Positions 50,327-58,114 of a stretch of DNA of 64,000 nt are shown here, piece after piece. A program made the translations under genes and the position numbers. A model generated the notes under the pieces. That model ran no database searches. It was not told where the DNA came from and saw only the letters and a list, made by a program, of their open reading frames with translations. Each line of letters opens with the position of its first letter. Position 1 is the stretch's first letter. The stretch lies in assembly GCA_003142595.1 (NCBI GenBank), contig PLMU01000006.1, positions 1 through 64,000 of the forward strand, in the 5' to 3' direction. The stretch is from Phycisphaerales bacterium. Its GTDB lineage: Bacteria > Planctomycetota > Phycisphaerae > Sedimentisphaerales > UBA12454.

Positions 50327-51898
50327 ATGACTCAAAATCAGATTAAAGTTACATTTCAGCCGCAAGGCAGCACGGTTTATGTCCTGCCGGGCACAAAAAT
50401 CATCGAAGCCGCGGCTATCGCCGGGATAATTATCGATACTCCCTGCGGCGGTGAGGGGACCTGCGGCAAATGTAAAGTTAAAATATTGCAGCCTCAGCAA
50501 AAACAGGGCGACTGTCTGTCCTGTCGGCAGGAGATTTCTGAAGATACGGTTATTGAAGTCCCGCAGGATTCGCTGCTGCTGGGACTGGATAAAATTGTTG
50601 TCGATTCGAATATTGTTCAGAAAATTATTCCCGATAAACGCTGCGAAAAAGTCGGCAAATGTTACGGCGTAGCAGTCGATATCGGCACTACGACCATTGC
50701 CGCGTCGCTTGTTAATCTAAAAGACGGCGTCGAAATCGCTATAACAGGCAATATCAATCCGCAAATTTCATTCGGCGATGATGTTATCAGCAGGATAAAA
50801 CACGCGTCAGCCGGCCCAAAGGCTCTTGCCGAGCTGCAAAAAACGGTTGCCAGGCAGATAAACGCAATGATAGAAAATCTTTGCAGTCAGGGCACAGTTA
50901 ATAAGAATGATATTTATGAAATTACCATTGCGGGCAATACCACAATGGAGCATCTCCTCTGCGGCATAGACCCTTCGCCGCTGGGGCAACTGCCTTTTAA
51001 GCCGTCTTGGCAGGGAGCAAACGCGATAAATGCCTCAGAGCTTAAATTTAACATTAATCAGCACGGCAAGGTTTATGTTTTCCCAATCATCGGCGGCTTT
51101 GTCGGTGGCGATATCACCGCGGGATTGCTCGCCTCGAATATATTAAATCAGCCCCAGCCTGTGCTTTTTGTCGATATCGGCACTAATGGCGAGATTGTGC
51201 TCGCCAATAACGGTAAAATTCTTGCCGCCTCTACCGCGGCAGGTCCTGCTTTTGAAGGCGCTCGGATTTCCTGCGGAACAAGGGCGGCGACAGGTGCGAT
51301 TGAAAAGGTAAAATTCGACGACGATTGTGAGTTTGGTATTATTGGAAATGTCGAACCGACAGGCATCTGTGGCAGCGGACTTATCGATATTACAGCCGAG
51401 CTTCTCAATGCGGGTATTGTTGACACTACCGGCAGAATGATTCAGCCGTCAAATGCTCCGCAAAAAATCGCTCAAAGAGTCGTCATTGACAAAAATAACC
51501 AGCCGGCCTTTGTTATTCATAAAAAATTAAAAATTACTCAAAAGGACATCCGCCAAATCCAGCTTGCCGTCGGCGCAATCAGGGCAGGCATTAGTATAAT
51601 CCTCAAAAAAGCAGGCATAAAAGCCTCCGACCTGAAAAAAGTTCTTATAGCAGGGGGGTTCGGAAGTTTCATCCGAAGAAATCACGCTCAGCGAATAGGC
51701 TTGTTGCCGGCAGATATCAGCCGCGAAAAGATTTCATTTATTGGCAATTCTTCTCTGGCGGGGGCGAAACTCGCATTGCTGTCGATTAGCGCAAGACAAA
51801 AGGCCCAAATCCTTGCTTCGCAAACTCAGCATATAGAATTGTCGATTGATAGCGATTTCCAAAACGAATTCGCTTCAGCGATGATTTTTCCAGCCTAA
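50327..51898 (+). CDS. RACo-like ASKHA domain protein with 2Fe-2S ferredoxin domain
   Basis: Resembles the reductive activators of corrinoid proteins (RACo/DUF4445). Residues 1-85 are a plant-type 2Fe-2S ferredoxin with CGGEGTCGKC near 40-49 and DCLSCRQ near 60. Residues 118-520 are an actin-like ATPase domain: VAVDIGTTTIAASLV near 120, ITIAGNTTMEHLL near 200, FVDIGTNGEIVL near 282, and VLIAGGFGSFIRRNHAQRIG near 440. In known members, ATP use drives reduction of inactive Co(II) cobalamin to Co(I) in methyltransferases. The partner corrinoid protein is not in the window. It overlaps nadD tail to tail by 4 nt. Confidence 0.85.
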   Translation: MTQNQIKVTFQPQGSTVYVLPGTKIIEAAAIAGIIIDTPCGGEGTCGKCKVKILQPQQKQGDCLSCRQEISEDTVIEVPQDSLLLGLDKIVVDSNIVQKIIPDKRCEKVGKCYGVAVDIGTTTIAASLVNLKDGVEIAITGNINPQISFGDDVISRIKHASAGPKALAELQKTVARQINAMIENLCSQGTVNKNDIYEITIAGNTTMEHLLCGIDPSPLGQLPFKPSWQGANAINASELKFNINQHGKVYVFPIIGGFVGGDITAGLLASNILNQPQPVLFVDIGTNGEIVLANNGKILAASTAAGPAFEGARISCGTRAATGAIEKVKFDDDCEFGIIGNVEPTGICGSGLIDITAELLNAGIVDTTGRMIQPSNAPQKIAQRVVIDKNNQPAFVIHKKLKITQKDIRQIQLAVGAIRAGISIILKKAGIKASDLKKVLIAGGFGSFIRRNHAQRIGLLPADISREKISFIGNSSLAGAKLALLSISARQKAQILASQTQHIELSIDSDFQNEFASAMIFPA

Positions 51899-52518
51899 TC
51901 AGTATCTACATATAATCTGCGATTTTTTATGTAATTCAGCACATCGGGATGCAGGTATTTGCTGGCATCGTCCTCATCTGCGAGTTTTCGGCGGATTTCG
52001 GTGCTGCTGATTTCGATAAAAGGCGTTTCAATCATATTTTTCTTCAGTTTTTCGATATATTCCTTATCGAGTTTGCCTGTCAGACTGTTGAAATCCGGTT
52101 TTTCATACCCGCCGCGATTCATTACGCTTATATTGCACTGATCCATTAGGTCAATTATTTGGTGCCATAGCGGCAGGGATTTGACCATATCGGCTCCGAT
52201 TAGCCAGTAGAGTTCGCAATCATCGCCGAATTTCTGTTTAAGCTGATGGATGGTATCGATTGTATAGCTGGGTTCGGCCCTGTTGAGTTCAACCGAGCTT
52301 ATCTGGAAAAGACTATTGCCTTCGATGGCAAGTTGAAGCATTGCTATCCGGTCATTATCCGGTGCAAGTGGCTTTTGGTTTTTATGTGGTGAGCGTCTTG
52401 CGGGGACAAATATGACTTTTTTAGCGCCGATTTTTTTCGCCGCTGCCTGCGCGACATCTATGTGTCCTGTATGCACAGGGTCAAATGTTCCGCCAAACAG
52501 TATAATTTTCTCTGCCAT
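51895..52518 (-). CDS. nadD: Nicotinate-nucleotide adenylyltransferase
   Basis: Transfers AMP from ATP to nicotinate mononucleotide in NAD synthesis. FGGTFDPVHTGHIDVA holds the HxGH active-site motif at residues 16-19; PHKNQKPLAPDNDRIAML, YWLIGADMVKSLPLWH and the ISSTEIRRKL signature near 172 follow. Length 207 is typical. The AT-rich region upstream holds no obvious promoter that I trust for it. Confidence 0.93.
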   Translation of the reverse strand: MAEKIILFGGTFDPVHTGHIDVAQAAAKKIGAKKVIFVPARRSPHKNQKPLAPDNDRIAMLQLAIEGNSLFQISSVELNRAEPSYTIDTIHQLKQKFGDDCELYWLIGADMVKSLPLWHQIIDLMDQCNISVMNRGGYEKPDFNSLTGKLDKEYIEKLKKNMIETPFIEISSTEIRRKLADEDDASKYLHPDVLNYIKNRRLYVDTD

Positions 52519-52920
52519 AACTCTGTTTTATTAAAAATTTAACAAACAAACTGTTGCAAACTTTTATAAATTTTTCAAAATATTTCGTAATAAGTTCTTT
52601 AAATTACAATTCTACCCGGTTTTTTTAAAAATTTCATAAAAAATATCTTGCTAAAAGATAATTTTGCAAATCAGCAATCCTGAATCTGACTCAATGTATT
52701 TTTCTATAACAACATAGAAACTGAAATTAACATTTCAAAGCTGGGAAATCCCTGATTTTCGCAAAATATAAGCGTTTTTCAGTTCGACTGCAACAAAAAC
52801 ATAATTAAGAAAAAACGCAGACAAAACAATTTGCTGCTTATGAATTTTATTCGACGCACGCTAAGTGCGCCAGTTGCATAAGAGCAAGTAATGAGAAATT
52901 GTGAAGAAAAATATAGTTAA
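52519..52920. other. AT-rich intergenic region
   Basis: About 400 bp of strongly AT-rich DNA with no gene that I can support on either strand. It contains a small dyad CGCAC-GCTAA-GTGCG near 52855-52869. It probably carries the nadD promoter on the minus side and upstream elements for the microprotein unit on the plus side. Confidence 0.5.
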
Positions 52921-52950
52921 TTGACGATAAACTTGTTAAATAGATATACT
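52921..52950 (+). promoter_or_regulatory. Promoter of the lysine-microprotein unit
   Basis: TTGACG (52921-52926) and TATACT (52945-52950) are 18 bp apart. A second candidate lies just downstream, a consensus TTGACA at 52966-52971 with the weaker TAAAAG at 52988-52993. From the first, transcription would begin near 52957, giving a leader of about 83 nt. Confidence 0.55.
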
Positions 52951-53039
52951 TATGACAAAAATAGATTGACAGTTATGTGTAATAAGGTAAAAGTGTATTG
53001 TCATTCTAACCTTTTTCTATCGAAAGGAGGTGAATAAGA

Positions 53040-53090
53040 ATGGCAAAGAAAAAAGCGAAAAAGAAAGTAGCAAAAAAGAAAAAGAAATAG
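53040..53090 (+). CDS. 16-residue lysine-rich microprotein
   Basis: ATG to TAG encodes MAKKKAKKKVAKKKKK: twelve lysines, three alanine residues... and one valine after the start Met. The ribosome-binding site AAAGGAGGTG (53023-53032) is a near-perfect match to the 16S anti-Shine-Dalgarno and is the strongest in the window. The unit has its own promoters and a strong terminator at 53196-53236. The composition resembles the lysine/alanine tails of Hc1- and histone H1-like proteins, so binding to DNA, RNA or acidic polymer is likely if it is made. It could also be a translated leader that controls the structured RNA after it. I know no named family for it. Confidence 0.6.
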   Translation: MAKKKAKKKVAKKKKK

Positions 53091-53100
53091 TTCTGTGAAA

Positions 53101-53163
53101 TGGTCATCGGAATTCATCGCACCACGGCAAAATTAGCCGATGACTTACAGGACCGTGGGCCGT
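53101..53163 (+). ncRNA. Candidate structured RNA (H-type pseudoknot) downstream of the microprotein
   Basis: GTCATCGG (53103-53110) pairs with CCGATGAC (53137-53144). Inside that loop CCACGG (53122-53127) can pair with CCGTGG (53153-53158) beyond the stem, which is the topology of a pseudoknot. The same CCACGG recurs in the loop of the terminator (53212-53217), so the two sites compete for one partner. No known RNA family is recognised. Confidence 0.45.
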
Positions 53164-53195
53164 AACTCAAAATTTTGATTTTAGCTCACAAAGTA

Positions 53196-53236
53196 ACGGA
53201 AGATTCTAACGCCACGGCAGAATCTTCCGTTTTTTT
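53196..53236 (+). terminator. Rho-independent terminator of the microprotein unit
   Basis: A perfect 12-bp stem, ACGGAAGATTCT (53196-53207) with AGAATCTTCCGT (53219-53230), an 11-nt loop containing CCACGG, and then six or seven T residues. It ends a transcript of about 280 nt. Confidence 0.9.
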
Positions 53237-53262
53237 GTGTAATTATCGTTTCATACCGTGTG

Positions 53263-53290
53263 TTGACGCAGGAAGAATTGCTGATATAAT
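53263..53290 (+). promoter_or_regulatory. Sigma70-like promoter for the coiled-coil protein
   Basis: TTGACG (53263-53268) and TATAAT (53285-53290) with a 16-bp spacer; transcription would start near 53297, 30 nt before the ATG. Confidence 0.7.
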
Positions 53291-53326
53291 CAGGGGAGTT
53301 TGGAACTTCTTATTAAAGGGCAGGTT

Positions 53327-53914
53327 ATGAAAAATACAAAATGGTTTTTGGCAGTGTTAATTTTTCTATTTATCGCGGGCGCCCAGCAGATAGGGCAAAG
53401 TAAAGACGACGAAACAAACAAACAGGCCAAACTTCTGGCAGATGAAAATATGAGTTTGACAAAAGAGCTTGCGCAATGCCGGAGCGAAATAGATAGACAG
53501 AAGAAACAGCTTGAGCAAATCAAGCAGGAAAATAAAAAACTAACACAAAAAGCTGCCAGTGATGCTAATGCGATTCGAGCTTTGCAAAATGAGCTTTCGA
53601 AATGCCGTAATGAGTCAATAAAACAAGCCAAACAAATCGAGTTGTGTCAGCAAATGGTGGATTTAAAAGATGTTCCAGCGCTATGCAGGGATAAAGTGGA
53701 AAAAGTAAAGAAACAACTTGATCAATGCCGGCAGGAAAATGAAAAGATACAGCAAGAGGCCGGCAAAAACGCTGACTTCTTTATGAAAAAAATCCCCCAG
53801 GAGTTGCAGAAAGAAAATGAGAGGCTTACCAGCGAAAACGCCGCGCTGCAGCAGAAAATAGCAGAGCTTGAAAAGAAACAAAAAGACGCCAACGAAGCCG
53901 GCAAAAAGCAATAA
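53327..53914 (+). CDS. Exported coiled-coil protein
   Basis: A 195-residue protein with an N-terminal signal peptide or anchor (MKNTKWFLAVLIFLFIAG) and then an almost uninterrupted coiled coil, rich in Lys, Glu and Gln, from about residue 30 to the end. Two CRSE/CRNE/CRQE-type phrases (ECRSE-like QCRSEID, KCRNESI, QCRQENE) recur, putting cysteines at regular intervals, perhaps for inter-chain disulfides. No enzyme motif is visible. Start at the ATG at 53327 after AAAGGG. It converges on pyrG with a 2-bp gap. Confidence 0.7.
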   Translation: MKNTKWFLAVLIFLFIAGAQQIGQSKDDETNKQAKLLADENMSLTKELAQCRSEIDRQKKQLEQIKQENKKLTQKAASDANAIRALQNELSKCRNESIKQAKQIELCQQMVDLKDVPALCRDKVEKVKKQLDQCRQENEKIQQEAGKNADFFMKKIPQELQKENERLTSENAALQQKIAELEKKQKDANEAGKKQ

Positions 53915-53916
53915 TT

Positions 53917-55629
53917 TTATTTGTTAGACATCGCCGCGGCAACCAGGCCTGTAAACATAGGTTGAGGATGCAAAGGCCTTGAAGTCAGGCAGGGATGAGC
54001 CTGGGTCGCGATAAAATACGGATGACCGGGAAGTTCAAGTATCTGCATAATAGGCTGAGTCGGCGATTTGCCTGAAAATATCAAACCGGCTTTTTCAAGC
54101 GTTTCGACATAACGGGGGTCAACTTCATAACGATGCCTGAATCTCATCCGGACAGTCTGCTTATTTCCGAATAGCTTAAAGGCCGCCGTGTCAGGTTTAA
54201 GTTTCATATCCTGTCCGCCGAGCCTCATATTTCCGCCAAGGCCTTCGATTGCTTTTTGTTCAGGAAGAATATCGATTACAGGTTCGCTGCATTTAGGCTC
54301 AATTTCGGTGCTGTTGGCTTTTTTCAGGCCGCAGACATTTCTTGCGAACTCTATCACGGCCATCTGGAAGCCGAAACATAAACCGAGAAACGGCAATTTG
54401 TGCATTCGTGCGTATTTAATGCAGGATATTTTACCTTCTGTGCCGCGAACACCGAAACCGCCGGGCACGATTATGCCGTCAACGTCTTTTAGATGTTCAG
54501 CTGCGTTCTTGTCGGTTATATCGCTTGTATCAATCCAGTTGATTTTAACTTTGCAGCCCAGAGCAATGCCGGAATGCTCCAGAGCGTTAATAATCGAGGC
54601 ATAACTGTCCCTGACAGAAGTATATTTGCCGGTGATACCGATGACAACTTCCTGTTTTTCTTTGCCGATTTTATCGGTGAAGTCGCACCATTTTGCCCAT
54701 TCTGTCCGTTCCCTGCGTAAATCAATCCTGTCCTCTATATGCAAAAGCCTTAGGACTTCAAAATCCATTCCGCATTCGCGCAGCATCGCGGGTATCTGGT
54801 AAATGCTTGCCGAATCAGCCAGGCTTACGACTCTGCTGATTGGCACGTTGCTGTAAATGCTGATTTTCTGGCGGACTTTTTCATTAACAGGGCTTGACGC
54901 TCTGCATGCGATAATGTCGGGCTGAATTCCGCATTGCATAAGTTGTTTTATGCCGAGCTGAGCGGCTTTGGATTTCTGTTCGCCCAGGATTCGAGGCTCA
55001 AGTATGTATGTCAGCGCGACAAAGCAGCAGCTATGAGCGCCTTCTTCGTAAGCAAGTTCCCTCATTGCCTCTATATAAAAAGCGTTTTCCAAATCGCCTG
55101 CGGTTCCGCCAATCTCGACAAATACAATATCGGCGTTCGATTTCATCGCCAGTGTGCGGAGCCTTAATTTTACTTCGCCTGTTACGTGCGGAATCATCTG
55201 GACATCTCTGCCGAGATAGTCGCCGCGCCGTTCTTTTTCCAGTACATCGCGGTAAATCTGTCCGCTTGTCGAAAAATTATTCCTGTCTAAATTCTGGTCG
55301 AGCATCCGCTCGTAAGTGCCCAGGTCCATATCGCATTCCATACCGTCATCGAGCACGAATACTTCGCCGTGCCTGAACGGATTTAATGTGCCCGAGTCGA
55401 TGTTCAGGTAGCCTTCAAGTTTGATAGGGGCGACTTTGAGGCCTTTATCCAGCATCAGTTTTGCAAGGCAGGAAGAGAAAATTCCCTTGCCCAGACCGCT
55501 CATCACGGTGCCCATTACGACAACGTATTTTGTTTTGCCTTTCTGATAGCCGTCTGGTATCGGCGAAAAATATTCGCTCTCCACTGATGAATCGCCTGTG
55601 CTTGCCAGTAGTTCATTATTGTCAGTCAT
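53917..55629 (-). CDS. pyrG: CTP synthase, divergent type
   Basis: Converts UTP to CTP with ammonia from glutamine. The synthase domain (about 30-300) has MGTVMSGLGKGIFSSCLAK as P-loop, HGEVFVLDDGMECDMDLG and VEIGGTAGDLENAF. It differs from the usual enzyme in several conserved places (KLEGYLNIDSG instead of KLDPYINVDPG). The amidotransferase domain (about 325-570) has the nucleophile in FLGLCFGFQ, but the C-terminal HPE motif reads HPC (QAHPCLTSRP), so the third triad residue is not glutamate. An extra N-terminal 30 residues precede the domain. The start lies 1 nt after the kdsB stop with AAGG upstream. Confidence 0.9.
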   Translation of the reverse strand: MTDNNELLASTGDSSVESEYFSPIPDGYQKGKTKYVVVMGTVMSGLGKGIFSSCLAKLMLDKGLKVAPIKLEGYLNIDSGTLNPFRHGEVFVLDDGMECDMDLGTYERMLDQNLDRNNFSTSGQIYRDVLEKERRGDYLGRDVQMIPHVTGEVKLRLRTLAMKSNADIVFVEIGGTAGDLENAFYIEAMRELAYEEGAHSCCFVALTYILEPRILGEQKSKAAQLGIKQLMQCGIQPDIIACRASSPVNEKVRQKISIYSNVPISRVVSLADSASIYQIPAMLRECGMDFEVLRLLHIEDRIDLRRERTEWAKWCDFTDKIGKEKQEVVIGITGKYTSVRDSYASIINALEHSGIALGCKVKINWIDTSDITDKNAAEHLKDVDGIIVPGGFGVRGTEGKISCIKYARMHKLPFLGLCFGFQMAVIEFARNVCGLKKANSTEIEPKCSEPVIDILPEQKAIEGLGGNMRLGGQDMKLKPDTAAFKLFGNKQTVRMRFRHRYEVDPRYVETLEKAGLIFSGKSPTQPIMQILELPGHPYFIATQAHPCLTSRPLHPQPMFTGLVAAAMSNK

Positions 55630-55630
55630 A

Positions 55631-56368
55631 TTATGCCTTTTTTACTCTTTTAACGAAATCCTTATATTGCTGCGGCGTGTCAATGCCCGGTACAATGTGT
55701 TTTACAAGGCCTGTCAGTATTCCAAACCCATATTCAATTACGCGAAGCTGCTCCAACTGTTCGATTTTCTCAAGTTTCCCAGCCGGCAGTTTTGTTATAA
55801 GCAAAAGAAAGTCTTTTGTATAGGCATAAATGCCTAAATGTCTGTAATAATCGTCGATATTTCCCACCGGCCCGTTTTCTCTGCAGCAGGGGATAACCGA
55901 ACGGGAAAAATATTTGGCCAGCCTGTCTTTGCTGATAATGACCTTTACGATATTCGGGTTTAAAATCTGTTCTTTATCTTCGAATTTTGCGACAAGCGTA
56001 GCCATTTTGGCCTGCCGATTATCAATCATCAGTTGAGCCAGAAGCTCGATGTTCGCCGGTTCAATCTCCGGCTCATCGGCCTGAACATTAATAACTATAT
56101 CTGTGTCGATCCTTGCAACTGCCTCGGCAATACGGTCTGTGCCGCTCTGATGTGAGGCGGAAGTCATAACACATTCGGCATCGAACGATTCACAGGCGTC
56201 GAAAACGAGCCGGCTGTCTGTGGCGATGATGACTTTTTGGATAAGTTTCGCTTTGCGGACCTGTTCGAAGGTGTGCTGGATGAGGTATTTGCCGGTTTCT
56301 TTAGCGAGAACTTTCCCTGGGAATCTTGTAGACTCGTAACGAGCGGGTATTACAGCTGTAATCTTCAC
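55631..56368 (-). CDS. kdsB: 3-deoxy-manno-octulosonate cytidylyltransferase
   Basis: Activates Kdo with CTP for LPS inner-core synthesis. The nucleotide-binding start VIPARYESTRFPGKVLA is at the N-terminus; MTSASHQSGTDRIAEAV near 70, INVQADEPEIEP near 95, and RHLGIYAYTKDFL near 180 follow. The start is a GTG at 56368 with CGGAGA 5 nt upstream. An ATG at 56425 would lie almost on the transcription start predicted from 56428-56456, which favours the GTG. The 245-residue length fits. It is transcribed with pyrG, which supplies its CTP. Confidence 0.93.
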   Translation of the reverse strand: MKITAVIPARYESTRFPGKVLAKETGKYLIQHTFEQVRKAKLIQKVIIATDSRLVFDACESFDAECVMTSASHQSGTDRIAEAVARIDTDIVINVQADEPEIEPANIELLAQLMIDNRQAKMATLVAKFEDKEQILNPNIVKVIISKDRLAKYFSRSVIPCCRENGPVGNIDDYYRHLGIYAYTKDFLLLITKLPAGKLEKIEQLEQLRVIEYGFGILTGLVKHIVPGIDTPQQYKDFVKRVKKA

Positions 56369-56427
56369 ATTTCTCCGACAGCGATTTTGGAATATTCCTT
56401 TATCATCCGAAAAACCCCTGTTCATTT

Positions 56428-56456
56428 ATAATAAGAGCGCTTCGAATATTTGTCAA
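56428..56456 (-). promoter_or_regulatory. Sigma70-like promoter for kdsB-pyrG
   Basis: On the minus strand, TTGACA (56451-56456) and TATTAT (56428-56433) are 17 bp apart, with the predicted start near 56421, about 53 nt before the kdsB GTG. Confidence 0.68.
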
Positions 56457-56526
56457 CTCCGCACCTTCTTTATATATTCAAATTTTTATACATTTTAGAA
56501 GGTGCCCGGTTGACAGCGCGCATTAA

Positions 56527-56556
56527 AAAACCAGGCGGAAATTTGTGCCTGGTTTT
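56527..56556 (-). terminator. Rho-independent terminator of rpsU (bidirectional)
   Basis: AAAACCAGGC (56527-56536) and GCCTGGTTTT (56547-56556) form a 10-bp stem with a 10-nt loop. Read on the minus strand a T run follows, 25 nt after the rpsU stop; the plus side also has a T-rich tail. Confidence 0.82.
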
Positions 56557-56580
56557 ATTTTTTTTGTAAAAACTCAAATT

Positions 56581-56769
56581 TTAGTATCTGCTTGAGAATT
56601 TTGCCGACCTTACAGCCTTTCGTCTTCTTCTGCGGTTCTTCTCGGATGGCTTCTCGTAGTAGGCCATACGCTTTATATCGCGAATAATGCCTTCTTTTTC
56701 GCACATCTTCTTAAAGCGCTTCACCATTTGCTCTACTGATTCACCAAGACGAGACTTAACTTTAATCAT
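56581..56769 (-). CDS. rpsU: 30S ribosomal protein S21
   Basis: A 62-residue basic protein with the S21 pattern: VKSRLGESVEQMVKRFKKMCEKEGI, then KRMAYYEKPSEKNRRRRRKAVR. It binds the small subunit near the anti-Shine-Dalgarno and helps mRNA selection. AAGGA lies upstream of the ATG, a promoter candidate at 56825-56852 and a terminator at 56527-56556, so it is a single-gene unit. It ends with FSSRY. Confidence 0.92.
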   Translation of the reverse strand: MIKVKSRLGESVEQMVKRFKKMCEKEGIIRDIKRMAYYEKPSEKNRRRRRKAVRSAKFSSRY

Positions 56770-56824
56770 GTTAACGAAATCCTTTTTTTAGCAAAATTAC
56801 AGTAAATTACAACGGAAGTAGAGA

Positions 56825-56852
56825 ATATTAGTGCTTTTTAGAGCTTTTTCAA
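56825..56852 (-). promoter_or_regulatory. Candidate promoter for rpsU
   Basis: On the minus strand, TTGAAA (56847-56852) and TAATAT (56825-56830) with a 16-bp spacer, about 50 nt before the rpsU ATG. It overlaps the last bases before the stop of the upstream radical SAM gene's transcript end. Confidence 0.45.
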
Positions 56853-56853
56853 G

Positions 56854-58002
56854 CTAAAAATTGAACAAAAATGTCTTATTTTGCATACACCCGCCAAAAT
56901 CGAGATATTTAGCGGATTTCAGCGTTTTTTTGCTAAAAATTATATCGTCATAAGAGCTTAATTTAGCCAGTTTTCGCCTTTCCAATATCCTGTCAACCGC
57001 AACAGGCCCCAGACCCGGCACCCTCAAAAGCTCATATCGCTTTGCTGTGTTTACATTTACAGGGAAAAATTCAGGATGATTCTTCGCCCATGCCTCTTTT
57101 GGGTCAACGTCCATTGATAAAAGACCAGACTTGTCGTATATTATGTCCGATTGTTCAAAACCATACTTTCTAAACAGAAAATCCACCTGATACAAACGAT
57201 GCTCCCGCATAAGTTGCTGCCCAGCTTCGCTTTGCGGCTCGGCAGGGGCCGAGGGATTTTGATAAGCGGAAAAATAAACTCTTTCAAGGCCAATCCTGTC
57301 ATATAAAGCCTTGGTGTAATTGACAATATGGCGGTCGGTTTCGCCGGCGGCGCCGACGATGAACTGCGTGGTCTGTTTTACCCTTTTTTCGCTGTTGCGA
57401 ATCAATTTGCTAATCAGTTTCACAGGCTCGACAATGTCACGCATAAAGTCTTTTTTTGTCGATAACTTTTCAAGGAATTCCTTGCCCGGCGTTTCAATAT
57501 TCAACGAAACAGCATTCGAAACCGAAATCGCCTTTTCTATCGCGGCTGCGCTCGAACCAGGCAAAATCTTCAAATGAATATAACCTTTGAAATGATGCTT
57601 TCGGCGGAGAGTGTCTGCGCAGGCAATAAGTCTTTCCATCGTGGCGTCAGTAGTTCCGATAATACCGCTCGATAGAAAAAGGCCGAAAACCTCGCCATTG
57701 TTGTAATAGTCCAAAAACGTCTTTATAAGCTCATCTGTGCCAAGCGTACAACGCGGAATATCAGCGTTGCCTTTCAAGGGGCAATACTTGCAATCGCTTG
57801 AACAGACGTTGGAAATCAGCGTTTTAAATAAAAGGGAAGTCCCGCCGTTGGGCAGGGTGACAGGATATATCCATTTGCCGGTACTTGAGCGAGTGCGATG
57901 TTCGTCTTTAGTGCTGCCGCAGGCACAGGCAAGGTCATACTGAGAGTCACGACTGAGTATCTGGAGCTTTTCAAACGTGTCTGGTTTTGAGTTGATAAAC
58001 AT
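56854..58002 (-). CDS. Radical SAM protein with helix-hairpin-helix (COG4277-like)
   Basis: Resembles the group annotated as putative DNA modification or repair radical SAM proteins. An early cysteine pair (ACACGSTKDEHR) precedes TLISNVCSSDCKYCPLKG, with CxxxCxxC near 67-74. LFLSSGIIGTTDATMERL and NIETPGKEFLEKLSTKKDF lie in the barrel. At the end, YELLRVPGLGPVAVDRILERR is a clear helix-hairpin-helix DNA-binding motif. The substrate is unknown; the name rests on family likeness. In other genomes a partner gene (DUF4130-type) often lies next to it; none is visible here. Confidence 0.82.
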   Translation of the reverse strand: MFINSKPDTFEKLQILSRDSQYDLACACGSTKDEHRTRSSTGKWIYPVTLPNGGTSLLFKTLISNVCSSDCKYCPLKGNADIPRCTLGTDELIKTFLDYYNNGEVFGLFLSSGIIGTTDATMERLIACADTLRRKHHFKGYIHLKILPGSSAAAIEKAISVSNAVSLNIETPGKEFLEKLSTKKDFMRDIVEPVKLISKLIRNSEKRVKQTTQFIVGAAGETDRHIVNYTKALYDRIGLERVYFSAYQNPSAPAEPQSEAGQQLMREHRLYQVDFLFRKYGFEQSDIIYDKSGLLSMDVDPKEAWAKNHPEFFPVNVNTAKRYELLRVPGLGPVAVDRILERRKLAKLSSYDDIIFSKKTLKSAKYLDFGGCMQNKTFLFNF

Positions 58003-58114
58003 AGTTTGAATATAAATCAGAGATTCAAATTGGCAAGGGGAAAAGTGAAAAGTTTATGTGGCAAAAATGGCTAGTAGAATTGTTGACAGTATTAAGAAAA
58101 ATTTTAATTGGCAA

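Noticed and set aside
53040-53237. tmRNA or another standard small RNA
   Set aside because: There is no tRNA-like end, no CCA and no alanine-rich tag frame; the lysine frame and terminator do not match known housekeeping RNAs.
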